64,000 bases of DNA from Bacillota bacterium (GTDB lineage: Bacteria > Bacillota > Dehalobacteriia > UBA4068 > UBA4997): positions 66,746-130,745 of the forward strand of contig JAFQHN010000015.1 of NCBI GenBank assembly GCA_017397935.1. Reading direction: 5' to 3'. This document shows positions 55,046 to 63,648 of this stretch, one piece after another. Position 1 is the stretch's first letter. Each line of letters begins with the position of its first letter. The position numbers and the translations under genes were made by a program. The notes under the pieces are model-generated. The model saw only the letters and a list, made by a program, of their open reading frames with translations, had not been told where the DNA came from and searched no databases.

Positions 55046-56166
55046 ACCTGCACCTCCTGCTTGTTTTTATTATGATGAACAGGAATTTTCTTTGCTTCCG
55101 CAAGCTGCAAAAGCCTGCTGTTCAACTGATTGAATGTCCCCACCGGAGTTCCCGCATCTATCACCACATCACATTTCAGCAAAATCTCGGATGCCTCACG
55201 GAACTGTGCCTCTGTAATTGTTTCAAATGCAGGGGCAACTATGACATGGTCACTTAATTCTTTGGCGACCTGACAATCAACATCATTTTCAAAGAGAATA
55301 CCGGTTGCAAAGGGTACCTCCTGCTTTTGCAAGGCTCGGTAACAGGGGATTCCGTAACCGCCGCCTGCTACCACAAACACCTTTGGCGGCCCTTGCGGTT
55401 TCGCAAGCTCAACACTGCCAAACAATAAATTATAGGAACCGTTGTCAAGCCCGTAAAGATGCTCTATGGTATGACTTTTAAGAATAACATCCGGCGGACC
55501 GAACGCTTCAATCGTATCACCTTTAACACAGAGAAGATAATCGGAAATCTTCATCGCCAAATCAATCTCATGCAGGGACATAATGACCGTAATATGCTTT
55601 TTTTGTGACATCTCACGCAAAATGTCCAGCAGCTCGATCTTATGGCGAATATCCAGATAAGCAGTAGGTTCATCCAGAACAATGATTTCAGGTTCCTGAC
55701 AAATTGCTCTTGCCAACATGATTCGCTGGCGCTGGCCGTCTGAGAGAGTGGCAAAATCCTGCTCGGCCAAATCAAGTGCATGGACACGCTCCAACGCCTC
55801 ATGTACGGCCTCTATATCTTTGTCGGTAAGTTTGCCGAATAAATTTGTATACGGATAGCGCCCCATAGCCACGACTTCAACACAGGTCATCAATTCCGGA
55901 CGAATCCGGTCGGTTAAAACAACCGCCACCTGCTTGGCCATATCTTTGGGCGACCATAAAGCAACCTCCTGCGCGTTGATATACACTGTACCCCTAATCG
56001 TTTCCAGCTGACGGGTAATTGATTTAAGAATGGTGGATTTACCTGCACCGTTTGGCCCAATCAATGTAAGTATCTTGCCTTTTTCCAGTTTCACATTGAT
56101 GTCGTGGATCAGGATGTTTCCACCGTAACCAACCGCCAGATTTTCAGTCTTAAAATAGTAATCCAT
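55033..56166 (-). CDS. Corrinoid/tetrapyrrole ABC transporter ATPase with extra C-terminal domain (BtuD/FecE-like)
   Basis: A 377-residue ATPase for the importer encoded upstream. Residues 1 to about 255 are a standard FecE/BtuD ATPase: Walker A GPNGAGKST, signature LSDGQRQRIM, Walker B IIVLDEPTAYLD and H-loop MSLHEIDLAM. About 120 further residues follow (PKVFVVAGGGYGIPCYRALQ, then GILFENDVDCQVAKEL and KCDVVIDAGTPVGTFN). These read as a separate alpha/beta, Rossmann-like module not present in normal BtuD. It may sense a nucleotide or corrinoid. It lies one base after btuC and overlaps cbiA by 13 bases. Confidence 0.88.
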   Translation of the reverse strand: MDYYFKTENLAVGYGGNILIHDINVKLEKGKILTLIGPNGAGKSTILKSITRQLETIRGTVYINAQEVALWSPKDMAKQVAVVLTDRIRPELMTCVEVVAMGRYPYTNLFGKLTDKDIEAVHEALERVHALDLAEQDFATLSDGQRQRIMLARAICQEPEIIVLDEPTAYLDIRHKIELLDILREMSQKKHITVIMSLHEIDLAMKISDYLLCVKGDTIEAFGPPDVILKSHTIEHLYGLDNGSYNLLFGSVELAKPQGPPKVFVVAGGGYGIPCYRALQKQEVPFATGILFENDVDCQVAKELSDHVIVAPAFETITEAQFREASEILLKCDVVIDAGTPVGTFNQLNSRLLQLAEAKKIPVHHNKNKQEVQVWKP

Positions 56167-56167
56167 A

Positions 56168-57295
56168 TCACCCCTCCTGAATCCGGCGACGCTTAACCAT
56201 CATATAGATAACAACAGGCGCACCAAAAACGGAAGTAACTGTGCCAATGGCCAGTTCTGTGGGAGCAAAAACAGTTCTGGCAATCAAATCACAGAACACA
56301 CAAAATACTGCACCGCAAAGGAAGGTGGCCGGTATTACAAAAGCCGGTTTAGATGACTTCAAAAGAGTACGGGTAATATGAGGAACCGCAATGCCCACAA
56401 AAGAAATAGGCCCGGCAAGCGCTGTAACACAGGCCGAAAGCAAACTGGAAAGCAATATCAGCAAAATACGGAACGGCTTGATGCGAATACCCATGCTTTG
56501 AGCATAACCCTCTCCCAGGGCATAAGCGGAAATGGGTTTGGAAAGCAAAAGTGCTGCCAGAATCCCCGGAACACACATCATCACCGCGGTTTGCACATTA
56601 TCCCAGCTGGCACCGGAGAATGTACCCATAGACCAGTTGGTCAGATTAACCACATCGTGATCATCGGCAAAAGTAATGCAAAAATCAGTCACCGCACCGC
56701 AGATATAGCCAACCATAATACCGATAACCAACAACATTGACATATTCTGTACCTTCTGCGAGAACAGCAAGACAATAGAAGTAATCAGCAGAGAGCCTAT
56801 AAATGCAGCCAAAATCAAAGTAAGGGAACTGATGGTGCCGATATGGCGCGCCAAAAAAATCAGAGTAATACCCACCACCATCTTCGCACCGGAAGAAATG
56901 CCCAGCACAAACGGGCCGGCGATGGGATTGCGGAAAAACACTTGCAGCAGATAGCCGGACACCGACAGTGCACCGCCAAGAATTGCAGCGAGCAGCATAC
57001 GCGGGATGCGAATACTGAACAAAATCTGGCTTTCGGTAGAGCTTTTCATAACCGCTTCCAGTTCCTGGGCATAGTTACCGCGGGTGATGACATTGATGAC
57101 GCCGCAGCGTATACCGTCCCAAAGCATACGGAACACATCCTGCACCGCAATAGAAACAGAACCGATGTTTACATTCATAATCAATGCCAAAATCAACAGA
57201 CCGCTTAACAGCAGCATGACAGAAGAAAAGCGGCCGATATTGCCAAGCTTGATTTTTTCTTTATTCACAGAGGGTATGCCGGTTGTGTTTGACAT
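56168..57295 (-). CDS. FecCD-family permease (BtuC-like)
   Basis: A 375-residue type II importer permease with about ten helices. FecCD features are RIPRMLLAAILGGALSVSGY, PIAGPFVLGISSGAKMVV and the coupling region GPISFVGIAVPHITR. It transports corrinoid, heme or siderophore across the membrane; context points to a corrinoid or related tetrapyrrole. ATG 57295 has AAAGGTGG upstream. A longer frame to 57337 would overlap the binding-protein gene. Confidence 0.9.
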   Translation of the reverse strand: MSNTTGIPSVNKEKIKLGNIGRFSSVMLLLSGLLILALIMNVNIGSVSIAVQDVFRMLWDGIRCGVINVITRGNYAQELEAVMKSSTESQILFSIRIPRMLLAAILGGALSVSGYLLQVFFRNPIAGPFVLGISSGAKMVVGITLIFLARHIGTISSLTLILAAFIGSLLITSIVLLFSQKVQNMSMLLVIGIMVGYICGAVTDFCITFADDHDVVNLTNWSMGTFSGASWDNVQTAVMMCVPGILAALLLSKPISAYALGEGYAQSMGIRIKPFRILLILLSSLLSACVTALAGPISFVGIAVPHITRTLLKSSKPAFVIPATFLCGAVFCVFCDLIARTVFAPTELAIGTVTSVFGAPVVIYMMVKRRRIQEG

Positions 57296-57333
57296 AATAG
57301 CCGACCACCTTTCTTTGCGTGTTATATGGGGTC

Positions 57334-58470
57334 TCACCGCAGACGATACAGATAAGGCAATTCATCCAGTTTGTCTGCCTCGCCGGAGAAAATCTTCTGG
57401 AAGCTTTGAATCATCTGGCCAAGTTGAGTAGTTTCCTGATACATATTTTCACTTGTGCACCAAACATTACCGTTTTTAACCGCCTTAAACTCTGCCAGAA
57501 GTTCATTCTTGGCCAGCAGCTCATCAATGGTTCTGACTTCACCGCCAATGGTGCTGTTATAGATAATGTAATCTGCCTCTTTGGCCGTGGCAAAAAACTT
57601 TTCCATTTCAATCGTTACGGTTGATGTTCTGGTTTCGGGGTCACCCAAATTATCAAACACATAACTGCCGCCGGCCAGTTCCAGCATATTAGTTACATAA
57701 TCACCGCTTTTTCTGGCAACCACATAACCGGAAGAACTGATATGGAAAAATGCAACTGTTTTGCCGGAACCTTCTCTGCCCGTTGCCTCATCAAGATATT
57801 TCACCTGCTCATCAAACAGAGCATTGGCGGTTTCCTCCTCGTTCAAAAGAGCAGCATATAGTTTGATCCATTCTGTGCGGCCAAGCGGATGTGATTCCAT
57901 GCTGGATTGGTCAACAAAGACCGCCAGACCCAATTCCTCCAGCTTGTCCTTTATCTCAGAGGAATGTCCGATCATCAAGGATTCGATTGCCAGCGGACAG
58001 CGATAGTCTAACAGCATCTCATAATCCGGTTCACTGTATTTGCCGGCATACAGGATTTCTCCCTCCTGCATAGCAAGACGGGCATTTTCAATGTGCCAAT
58101 CATCCGCACGGGTACCGGAAAGACGAATTGCATCCAGACGGTCCAACGCATCAAACAGACACATGGCAGATGTAGCTGCCAGATAAATATTTTCGATTGG
58201 CTGATATAAGGGAACAATATCCCCAGCAATTCCCTTGGGAAGTTCAGCACCCTCCGGTATCACCAGAAATCTGCTGCCATCGTTCAGAGAAATCAGTTTA
58301 TAGCCATCCTGATAATAGTCAACGGCAAACTGTGTGGCAAACTGCAATTCCATGCTGCGTTCCGGCTGCCAACCGTTGCCCAATCCTTCCCCGGTTTCAG
58401 TTGTACCGCAGCCACAGAGGATCGAAATAAGCAAAACCACCATTAAGCAGAGATAAATGCAGCGCTTCAT
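57334..58470 (-). CDS. ABC transporter substrate-binding lipoprotein (BtuF/FecB-like)
   Basis: A 378-residue cluster-A-type binding protein. The signal peptide ends with ISILCGC (lipidated Cys near 21), followed by a two-lobed periplasmic-binding-protein fold. LDRLDAIRLSGTRAD and AVFVDQSSMESHPLGRTEWIK are the usual landmarks, with ETTQLGQMIQSFQKIFSGE near the end. It would capture a corrinoid or similar chelate for the permease. ATG 58470 and 58476 (MKMKRC) are both possible. It overlaps the following lipoprotein gene's end and precedes the permease gene. Confidence 0.87.
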   Translation of the reverse strand: MKRCIYLCLMVVLLISILCGCGTTETGEGLGNGWQPERSMELQFATQFAVDYYQDGYKLISLNDGSRFLVIPEGAELPKGIAGDIVPLYQPIENIYLAATSAMCLFDALDRLDAIRLSGTRADDWHIENARLAMQEGEILYAGKYSEPDYEMLLDYRCPLAIESLMIGHSSEIKDKLEELGLAVFVDQSSMESHPLGRTEWIKLYAALLNEEETANALFDEQVKYLDEATGREGSGKTVAFFHISSSGYVVARKSGDYVTNMLELAGGSYVFDNLGDPETRTSTVTIEMEKFFATAKEADYIIYNSTIGGEVRTIDELLAKNELLAEFKAVKNGNVWCTSENMYQETTQLGQMIQSFQKIFSGEADKLDELPYLYRLR

Positions 58471-58472
58471 TT

Positions 58473-58877
58473 TCATTCTCCTTTAATGGTTGAGCCGTTA
58501 AAATGCAAGGTATATTCCACCAGATGAGGCTCACTCATTGCGATGGTAGATGCACTGACGGTCATATCCTCATCCAGAACAATGGGAATCTCAAATGTTG
58601 AGTTACCCTCAGCCTGTATAGGATCATACTGCACACCGTCAACAAGCATATATTCATAATAGGGACTGCCCCACACAATCGTAGCAGAGATATTATCGCC
58701 GTCAACAATAATCTCCGCCGGTGAATCAACACTTGCACGCCCGGAGCCACCGGACAAAGTTACTTCAACCGTATATTTTCCATCCGTCAAATCACCTGTC
58801 ATCTCATCTGCACCGCAGGCAGCAAAAAGAGTACATATAAACAGCAAGGAAAGCAACACCGCGATTATTCGTTTCAT
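58473..58877 (-). CDS. Small lipoprotein of the transporter cluster (Ig-like)
   Basis: A 134-residue lipoprotein (Cys near 20, TLFAAC). The mature part is all-beta with DGKYTVEVTLSGGSGRASV, YYEYMLVDGVQYDP and STFEIPIVLDEDMTVSA, ending HLVEYTLHF. That pattern looks like an NEAT- or Ig-like ligand-binding domain, but I cannot name the family. ATG 58877 has GAGGAG upstream, and the gene overlaps the binding-protein gene by a few bases. Its place between the CbiK fusion and the transporter suggests a surface relay for a tetrapyrrole. Confidence 0.75.
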   Translation of the reverse strand: MKRIIAVLLSLLFICTLFAACGADEMTGDLTDGKYTVEVTLSGGSGRASVDSPAEIIVDGDNISATIVWGSPYYEYMLVDGVQYDPIQAEGNSTFEIPIVLDEDMTVSASTIAMSEPHLVEYTLHFNGSTIKGE

Positions 58878-58881
58878 AGAT

Positions 58882-59391
58882 CTACTCCTCAATAAGTGCA
58901 TCAGCAGGCAGCTCATCCGATTGGAAAATCAGCACACGGTCATACCATTTTTCCTTCTTAATGCTCCATGCGGCGCAATCCAACTCCAAATCAAGCGCCT
59001 CGACAGGAACTGTAAAGGTTTTGGCACCCACTTCATCCAGCACAAAAGGCACATAGTTTTCTTCGGTATCCAGCAGAGCTTCTTCACCGGTACCCATGTA
59101 TACCATACCGTAGCCGTCACCGCTCATCGTCATAACAGCCTGCATCTCACCGTTCTCCACGATCAGTTCACATTTTACCACACGAAACATGGATGAGCTG
59201 GAATCCACGGTGATCGGATACGAACCGTCATTCAAAGCACTTGCATAAATAGGCGTAAGAACATCTTCTTCGGCAACAATTTTGTCCACATCACCCGTAT
59301 CTGTTGAAACAGTCGGTTCCGTATTTGTTCCACAGCCGGCAAAAGTCAACATCAAACCAAAAATCAGCGCAAAAGACAATAATTTCTTCAT
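58882..59391 (-). CDS. Second small lipoprotein of the transporter cluster
   Basis: A 169-residue lipoprotein (Cys near 21, LTFAGC). The mature part starts with an Asp/Thr-rich linker, then a beta-rich domain with LNDGSYPITVDSSSSMFRVV, ENGEMQAVMTMSGDGYGMVY, KTFTVPVEALDLELDCAAW and IKKEKWYDRVLIF. It resembles the neighbour in outline (DGxYxxxV, then T/SFxxPVxxLD), so the two are probably distant paralogues. Start ATG 59391; a frame extending to 59511 overlaps the chelatase gene and has no signal. It ends 5 bases before the next gene. Confidence 0.75.
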   Translation of the reverse strand: MKKLLSFALIFGLMLTFAGCGTNTEPTVSTDTGDVDKIVAEEDVLTPIYASALNDGSYPITVDSSSSMFRVVKCELIVENGEMQAVMTMSGDGYGMVYMGTGEEALLDTEENYVPFVLDEVGAKTFTVPVEALDLELDCAAWSIKKEKWYDRVLIFQSDELPADALIEE

Positions 59392-59479
59392 AAATAAAAC
59401 CTGCTTTCTAAACTGCATTATGCGTATGCAGGTTTGCATACGCATAGGGCAGTTTATAATATTATGTAGAATCAAATAA

Positions 59480-61141
59480 TTATTCAGCGATGGTTTCACC
59501 GGCGTGGTCAACGATCATCTTCCGGATACCCTCATACTGACCAAGACCGTTCAGCACACATTCAACCTCATAACCGGCATTGGCAAATACAGTTTTCCAA
59601 GAGTCCTCCTCATCACCGGCCATGTCATTGTTGGCATGGTCGCCCGCAACGATCATCAAAGGCAGCAGTACAACTTTATCGTAATCACCGGCATCAACCT
59701 TGGCCAAAACCTCATCCACCAGCGGAGCACCCTCTACGGTGCCGACAAAGTAATTGTTATAACCGGCAGCGTTCAAAGCCTCCTGCAAAGTGGTGTAAGT
59801 GGCATTAGCCTCATGGTGAGTACCGTGGCCCATGAAAACAACAGCAGTCTTCTCGGTGTTATAAGCTGCGGTTTCCTCAGCCAGAACTTTAACAACTTCC
59901 TCATAGTCGGCAGCATCGGTCAGCAGACCGGTACCGATTTTCAGGCTGTCAAACTTATCGGCATATTTGCCGACTTCTTTGACAATGTCATCATATTCAA
60001 AACCGTTCATCACATGGGTGGGCATAACAACGACTTCTTTAACACCATCCGCAACCAGTCGTTCCATGGCCTCTTCCACATTATCAATCTCATGGCCGTC
60101 ACGGTCTTCCAGAATATCAATTACAATCTGGGCAGTAAATGCTCTGCGCACTTCGTATTCGGGGTAAGCATCTGCCAGAGCGGTTTCAACCGCACCAATG
60201 CTCAAATCACGGTTATCATTATAGCTGGTACCAAAGCTGACCGTCAGCAGAACAGGCTTTTGTTCCTCCATGGCAGCAGCGGCATGGTCAACAATCATCT
60301 TCTGGATACCCTCATACTGACCAAGACCGTTCAGCACACATTCAACCTCATAACCGGCATTGGTAAATACAGTTTTCCAGGAGTCCTCCTCATCACCGGC
60401 CATATCATTGTTGGCATGGTCGCCCGCAACGATCATCAAAGGCAGCAGTACAACTTTATCATAATCACCGGCATCAACCTTAGCCAAAACCTCATCCACC
60501 AGCGGCGCACCCTCTACGGTGCCGACAAAATAATTGGTCAGGCCGGCAGCGTGCAGGCGTTTCTCAATTCTGGTGTAGCTCTCGTTAGCCTCGTGGTGAG
60601 TGCCGTGGCCCATGAAAACGATCGCAGTACCCTCGGCGTTGTAGGCTGCGGTTTCTTCCTTCAAGACTTCAACCATGGTGTCATAATCCTTATCGGAAGT
60701 CAGCAGAGGATCACCAACCTTCATGCTATCAAATTTATCGGCATAGCCGGAAATTTCTTTCATCACATCATCATACTCAAAGCCGGGAATAACATGGGTA
60801 GGCTGCACAATTACATCCTTAACACCGTCTGCAACCAGACGGTCCATAGCCTCGGTCACATTGTCAATCTCCATTTGTTCGCGTTCTTCCAGAATGTCAA
60901 TTACAATCTGAGAAGTAAAGGCTCTGCGAACTTCATATTCAGGATATGCAGCCTGTAATGCCGCTTCACTGGCATCAATAGTTGCTTCACGGGTTTCATT
61001 ATAGCTGCTGCCAAAGCTGACAGCAAGGATAACAGGCTGTTCACCGGATTGCTGAACATCTCCCTGGCTGTCACACGCAGCCAAACCCAATCCCAGACAT
61101 GATACCAACAACAGAGAAAGCATTTTCTTAGTACGTTTCAT
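59480..61141 (-). CDS. cbiK: Exported lipoprotein with two fused CbiK-type sirohydrochlorin cobaltochelatase domains
   Basis: A 553-residue lipoprotein (signal peptide, Cys 23 in GLAAC). Two CbiK domains follow, about 35-294 and 295-550, offset by exactly 260 residues. Each has the start VSFGxSYN and the metal-site histidines: GHGTHHEA (H179, H182, H183 in the first domain) and AGDHANNDMAGDEEDSW (once per domain). CbiK inserts Co2+ into sirohydrochlorin for anaerobic B12 synthesis; normal CbiK is one domain of about 260 residues in the cytoplasm. Here both are outside the membrane. It is the first gene behind the cobalamin riboswitch, with GGAGG before ATG 61141. Confidence 0.88.
   Translation of the reverse strand: MKRTKKMLSLLLVSCLGLGLAACDSQGDVQQSGEQPVILAVSFGSSYNETREATIDASEAALQAAYPEYEVRRAFTSQIVIDILEEREQMEIDNVTEAMDRLVADGVKDVIVQPTHVIPGFEYDDVMKEISGYADKFDSMKVGDPLLTSDKDYDTMVEVLKEETAAYNAEGTAIVFMGHGTHHEANESYTRIEKRLHAAGLTNYFVGTVEGAPLVDEVLAKVDAGDYDKVVLLPLMIVAGDHANNDMAGDEEDSWKTVFTNAGYEVECVLNGLGQYEGIQKMIVDHAAAAMEEQKPVLLTVSFGTSYNDNRDLSIGAVETALADAYPEYEVRRAFTAQIVIDILEDRDGHEIDNVEEAMERLVADGVKEVVVMPTHVMNGFEYDDIVKEVGKYADKFDSLKIGTGLLTDAADYEEVVKVLAEETAAYNTEKTAVVFMGHGTHHEANATYTTLQEALNAAGYNNYFVGTVEGAPLVDEVLAKVDAGDYDKVVLLPLMIVAGDHANNDMAGDEEDSWKTVFANAGYEVECVLNGLGQYEGIRKMIVDHAGETIAE
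59511..60540 (-). repeat. Near-identical 250-base direct repeats inside the CbiK fusion gene
   Basis: Bases about 59513-59760 and 60293-60540 match with few differences at an offset of 780 bases. They encode the C-terminal part of each CbiK domain. The other parts of the two domains differ far more, so the similarity is uneven along the gene. Confidence 0.85.
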
Positions 61142-61243
61142 TTTCGATTCCTCCATTTTATTAGATAATACATTTCCTGGCATATACCATGAAAAACCAT
61201 TTATAACGGAGAAATCTATGTAAAAACTTCCGCCTTATAAAGC

Positions 61244-61276
61244 AAAAACTGCGACAGCCTTAAAGGACTGCCGCAG
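61244..61276 (-). terminator. Terminator / expression platform of the cobalamin riboswitch
   Basis: Minus strand CTGCGGCAGTCC and GGCTGTCGCAG form a stem followed by TTTTTGC. It stands between the B12-box and the CbiK gene, suited to transcription attenuation. Confidence 0.75.
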
Positions 61277-61334
61277 CCGTATTCCTGCAACGAAAACATA
61301 CCTATTTCTCCATACTCGCAAATCAATAAGCAAA

Positions 61335-61520
61335 ATCATTTAAGCAGGTCTCCTGACTCACGCATCATAAGCACTCTGCACAGCCTTCTCAAGATTACTC
61401 TCAATGACTGACTTTCATCATGTGCAGGGCCTCCACGCATACAGTGGCGGTACCGTTCCGGATTCTGACCGGATTACCTATTCTCCGCCGATTTCTACCG
61501 AAAACGGCGGCACTTAAATG
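61335..61520 (-). promoter_or_regulatory. Cobalamin (AdoCbl-type) riboswitch
   Basis: The minus strand carries the B12-box AGTCAGGAGACCTGCTT near 61352-61336, the GCCACTG element in ACCGCCACTGTATG (about 61451-61438) and GGGCCTGCA-like core segments. The 5' stem is GCCGCCG around 61512. This is the usual order of the cobalamin riboswitch. It should turn off the downstream cbiK-btu-cbi operon when B12 is abundant. Confidence 0.9.
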
Positions 61521-61539
61521 TCATATTCAATTTGCGTAC

Positions 61540-61568
61540 AGTATAACACCCCACGCTCGACTTGTCAA
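61540..61568 (-). promoter_or_regulatory. Strong vegetative promoter of the cobalamin operon
   Basis: Minus strand TTGACA (61568-61563), a 17-base spacer, and TATACT (61545-61540). The expected start of transcription is about 61533, just before the riboswitch. Confidence 0.85.
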
Positions 61569-61617
61569 TCTTTTTTTCGACTCTTGAAAACGAATGTTAA
61601 AATATTATTATGTAACA

Positions 61618-61872
61618 TCAAGCAGCCTCATCAATGGTATCCAGAACATGGAAGAAACCGGAAATGAATGTTTCCTGATCTGTGCATACATAAACCAAAA
61701 ATCTCCATAATGTATAGATACTGCAACTTGTTGTTCCTGCTTCCAGCTTTTGATAAGCCCGAAGACTCATATCAAGAATTTCAGCCATTTCTTCTTGCGT
61801 TTTACCTGACCTCGCTTGCAGCAAAGCAATTCGGAAATATCCAATCAATGCTTTACGAAATTGTTTTCTCAT
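61618..61872 (-). CDS. Small XRE-type helix-turn-helix protein
   Basis: An 84-residue protein whose middle is a Cro/CI-like HTH: LLQARSGKTQEEMAEILDMS followed by RAYQKLEAGTTSCS. The C-terminus is a short helical tail. It stands alone on an AT-rich background, upstream of the riboswitch and reading in the same direction, but behind the operon promoter. Target unknown. Confidence 0.75.
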   Translation of the reverse strand: MRKQFRKALIGYFRIALLQARSGKTQEEMAEILDMSLRAYQKLEAGTTSCSIYTLWRFLVYVCTDQETFISGFFHVLDTIDEAA

Positions 61873-62074
61873 GCTAATTCCCTCTTTTTTTGTCGAATTA
61901 TCATGAGTATAAGAAAAACAGGAATATCAATACACGACACACAGTTCGTAAAAATTCCTGTTTTTATATATTATCCAACTCAAACGACTTGTGCCCGGCA
62001 AATAGTATTGTACCGAAGCAACAGTATAGCCGGAAACAGTTTGATATGATACCAGATTCAACATCAGTATTTCT

Positions 62075-62902
62075 TTAATTTCCCCTTACATAGATAAGGC
62101 CAAAAGCATTCGCCCCCCAATGACAGGCGATGGAAGAAGACAGATCATCATAAACAGAGACTGCCTCCCCATACTCATCCGGCAACATCCGGACAACATC
62201 AGCAACATTTTCCCTGTTGTATGTGTATGCTGCTATGATTCCATAAGACTTATCTGCCTGTTCCAGCCGAACCAGCTCAATTAACGCACGTTTCCCCTGT
62301 TTTATCCCCCGTTTTTTGGAAAGAACTTCAACCTTACCGTCTATAAACGTTATAACAGGAACAATGGAGAGCAGTTTGCCTACCATCCAACTGCTTTTTG
62401 ACAAACGGCCGCCGGCAAGCAGGTAATCCAATGTTTCCGGAATAGCGGCGATTACGATTCTCTGACGAAGTGCGGTAAGTTTTTCAATAACCACATCCAT
62501 AGTTTCATGCTCATTCCTTTTGGCCTCATCCACCAAAAAACGAACACCGCCAACCGCAAGCTCGGAATCAAACACTTCAACGTTTTTATACTCTGCAAAC
62601 AACATTTTTAATGCCTGATACGTTCCAGAAATGCCCGAAGAAATTGTAATAATCAAAACCTCGTCGCCCTTTTCAGTATACAAGTCAACCAGTCTCTGAG
62701 TATCTTCCAGAGAAGGCAGTGAAGTCTTGGGGAACTGACCGCGGTTTTTTAATCTGTGATAAAATTCTTCGGTGCTCAGGTTTACACCGTCCAAAAACGA
62801 TTCATTACCCATCAGAAGTTGAATTGGGAGAATGTCCACTCCATACTGTTCTTTTTCTTCCTGTTTTATACTGCTGCCGGAATCTACAATTATTCTTCTC
62901 AT
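62075..62902 (-). CDS. DegV family fatty-acid-binding protein
   Basis: A 275-residue DegV/FakB protein that binds a fatty acid for phosphorylation by FakA kinase. The opening RIIVDSGSSI is the family's ligand-binding start, ISSGISGTYQALKM is the second conserved block, and YLLAGGRLSKSSWMVGKLLSIVP is the typical basic helix region. ATG 62902 is used. No fakA-like gene is near. It is a lone gene in AT-rich surroundings. Confidence 0.9.
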   Translation of the reverse strand: MRRIIVDSGSSIKQEEKEQYGVDILPIQLLMGNESFLDGVNLSTEEFYHRLKNRGQFPKTSLPSLEDTQRLVDLYTEKGDEVLIITISSGISGTYQALKMLFAEYKNVEVFDSELAVGGVRFLVDEAKRNEHETMDVVIEKLTALRQRIVIAAIPETLDYLLAGGRLSKSSWMVGKLLSIVPVITFIDGKVEVLSKKRGIKQGKRALIELVRLEQADKSYGIIAAYTYNRENVADVVRMLPDEYGEAVSVYDDLSSSIACHWGANAFGLIYVRGN

Positions 62903-63277
62903 GTTTCATCTCTCTCTTTTGCTTTCCAATACAATAACATAAGCTTCATACATGAGAATTATACATCGTTTTCATTACCGTGTCAAAGAGTATTTGAGAC
63001 CAAATTATATTTTCACACTGCATCTATACCGTCTGTCAATATGGTCTGCAATACTCTGCCCATTCAGGCTGCTCACCGTCAATAGTACATTTTATATTTC
63101 TATATTCCCTCGCTACATCAACAAAAAATCCCTGTATCATAGTTTTATAGTAAATATAGTTTTAATAACAAGATACCATTTGTCGATTTACCATAACTAT
63201 TCACTTAATATTACATTCTCCCTATTCCCCCAATATATAGCCGTCCATTCACCGCAGTGCATCTGTGGCAGCCGTAA
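62903..63277. other. AT-rich intergenic DNA
   Basis: I see no protein gene, RNA gene or clear terminator here. The base composition is distinctly AT-rich, like 41.4-45.3 kb. Confidence 0.5.
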
Positions 63278-63490
63278 AAGCAAGATTTTGACTATGTGGT
63301 TTTTAATGATGAAGTAATTGAGATCTCCGACGTTGCCTATATCACCAACGCAATGATGGTTGATTTGGAATGGTTTTGCGATTTAATTGACGCTGAAACC
63401 AAACGTTATGGCAGTAACATCACCATTAAATGGCAGGCTATTGATTTGTTATTTCATACACTATTGAATTGTCACCCGCTCAAAAATTGA
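63278..63490 (+). pseudogene. Truncated plus-strand coding remnant
   Basis: After a TAA at 63275-63277 an open frame reads DFDYVVFNDEVIEISD and MMVDLEWFCDLIDAETKR to a stop at 63490. It looks like protein, but has no ribosome-binding site and starts without a Met, so it is likely the 3' end of a lost gene. The family is not recognised. Confidence 0.4.
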
Positions 63491-63538
63491 AATCACTTTC
63501 TGCCATACTAATATAAGGATAGATTTAACACCCCCTAA

Positions 63539-63648
63539 CGGGAGAAAGTCCGACAGGCTGACGAAGCCAACCAAAAGGCAGCAGCCAAAAGGGCTGACTA
63601 AACAGCAAAAGGCAAGGCAGACACCTTTAAGTCTGCCTTGCCTTTTGC
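63539..63648 (+). other. Short gene-end scrap followed by a perfect 18-bp hairpin
   Basis: Bases 63539-63601 read REKVRQADEANQKAAAKRAD and stop. A hairpin begins 3 bases on, with GCAAAAGGCAAGGCAGAC (63605-63622) and its exact complement (63631-63648) round an 8-base loop. There is no T-run directly after it. The layout is that of the end of a lost gene with its terminator. Confidence 0.5.

Noticed and set aside
59504-60958. A 484-codon plus-strand frame opposite the CbiK gene
   Set aside because: It mirrors the duplicated sense gene and repeats with it.
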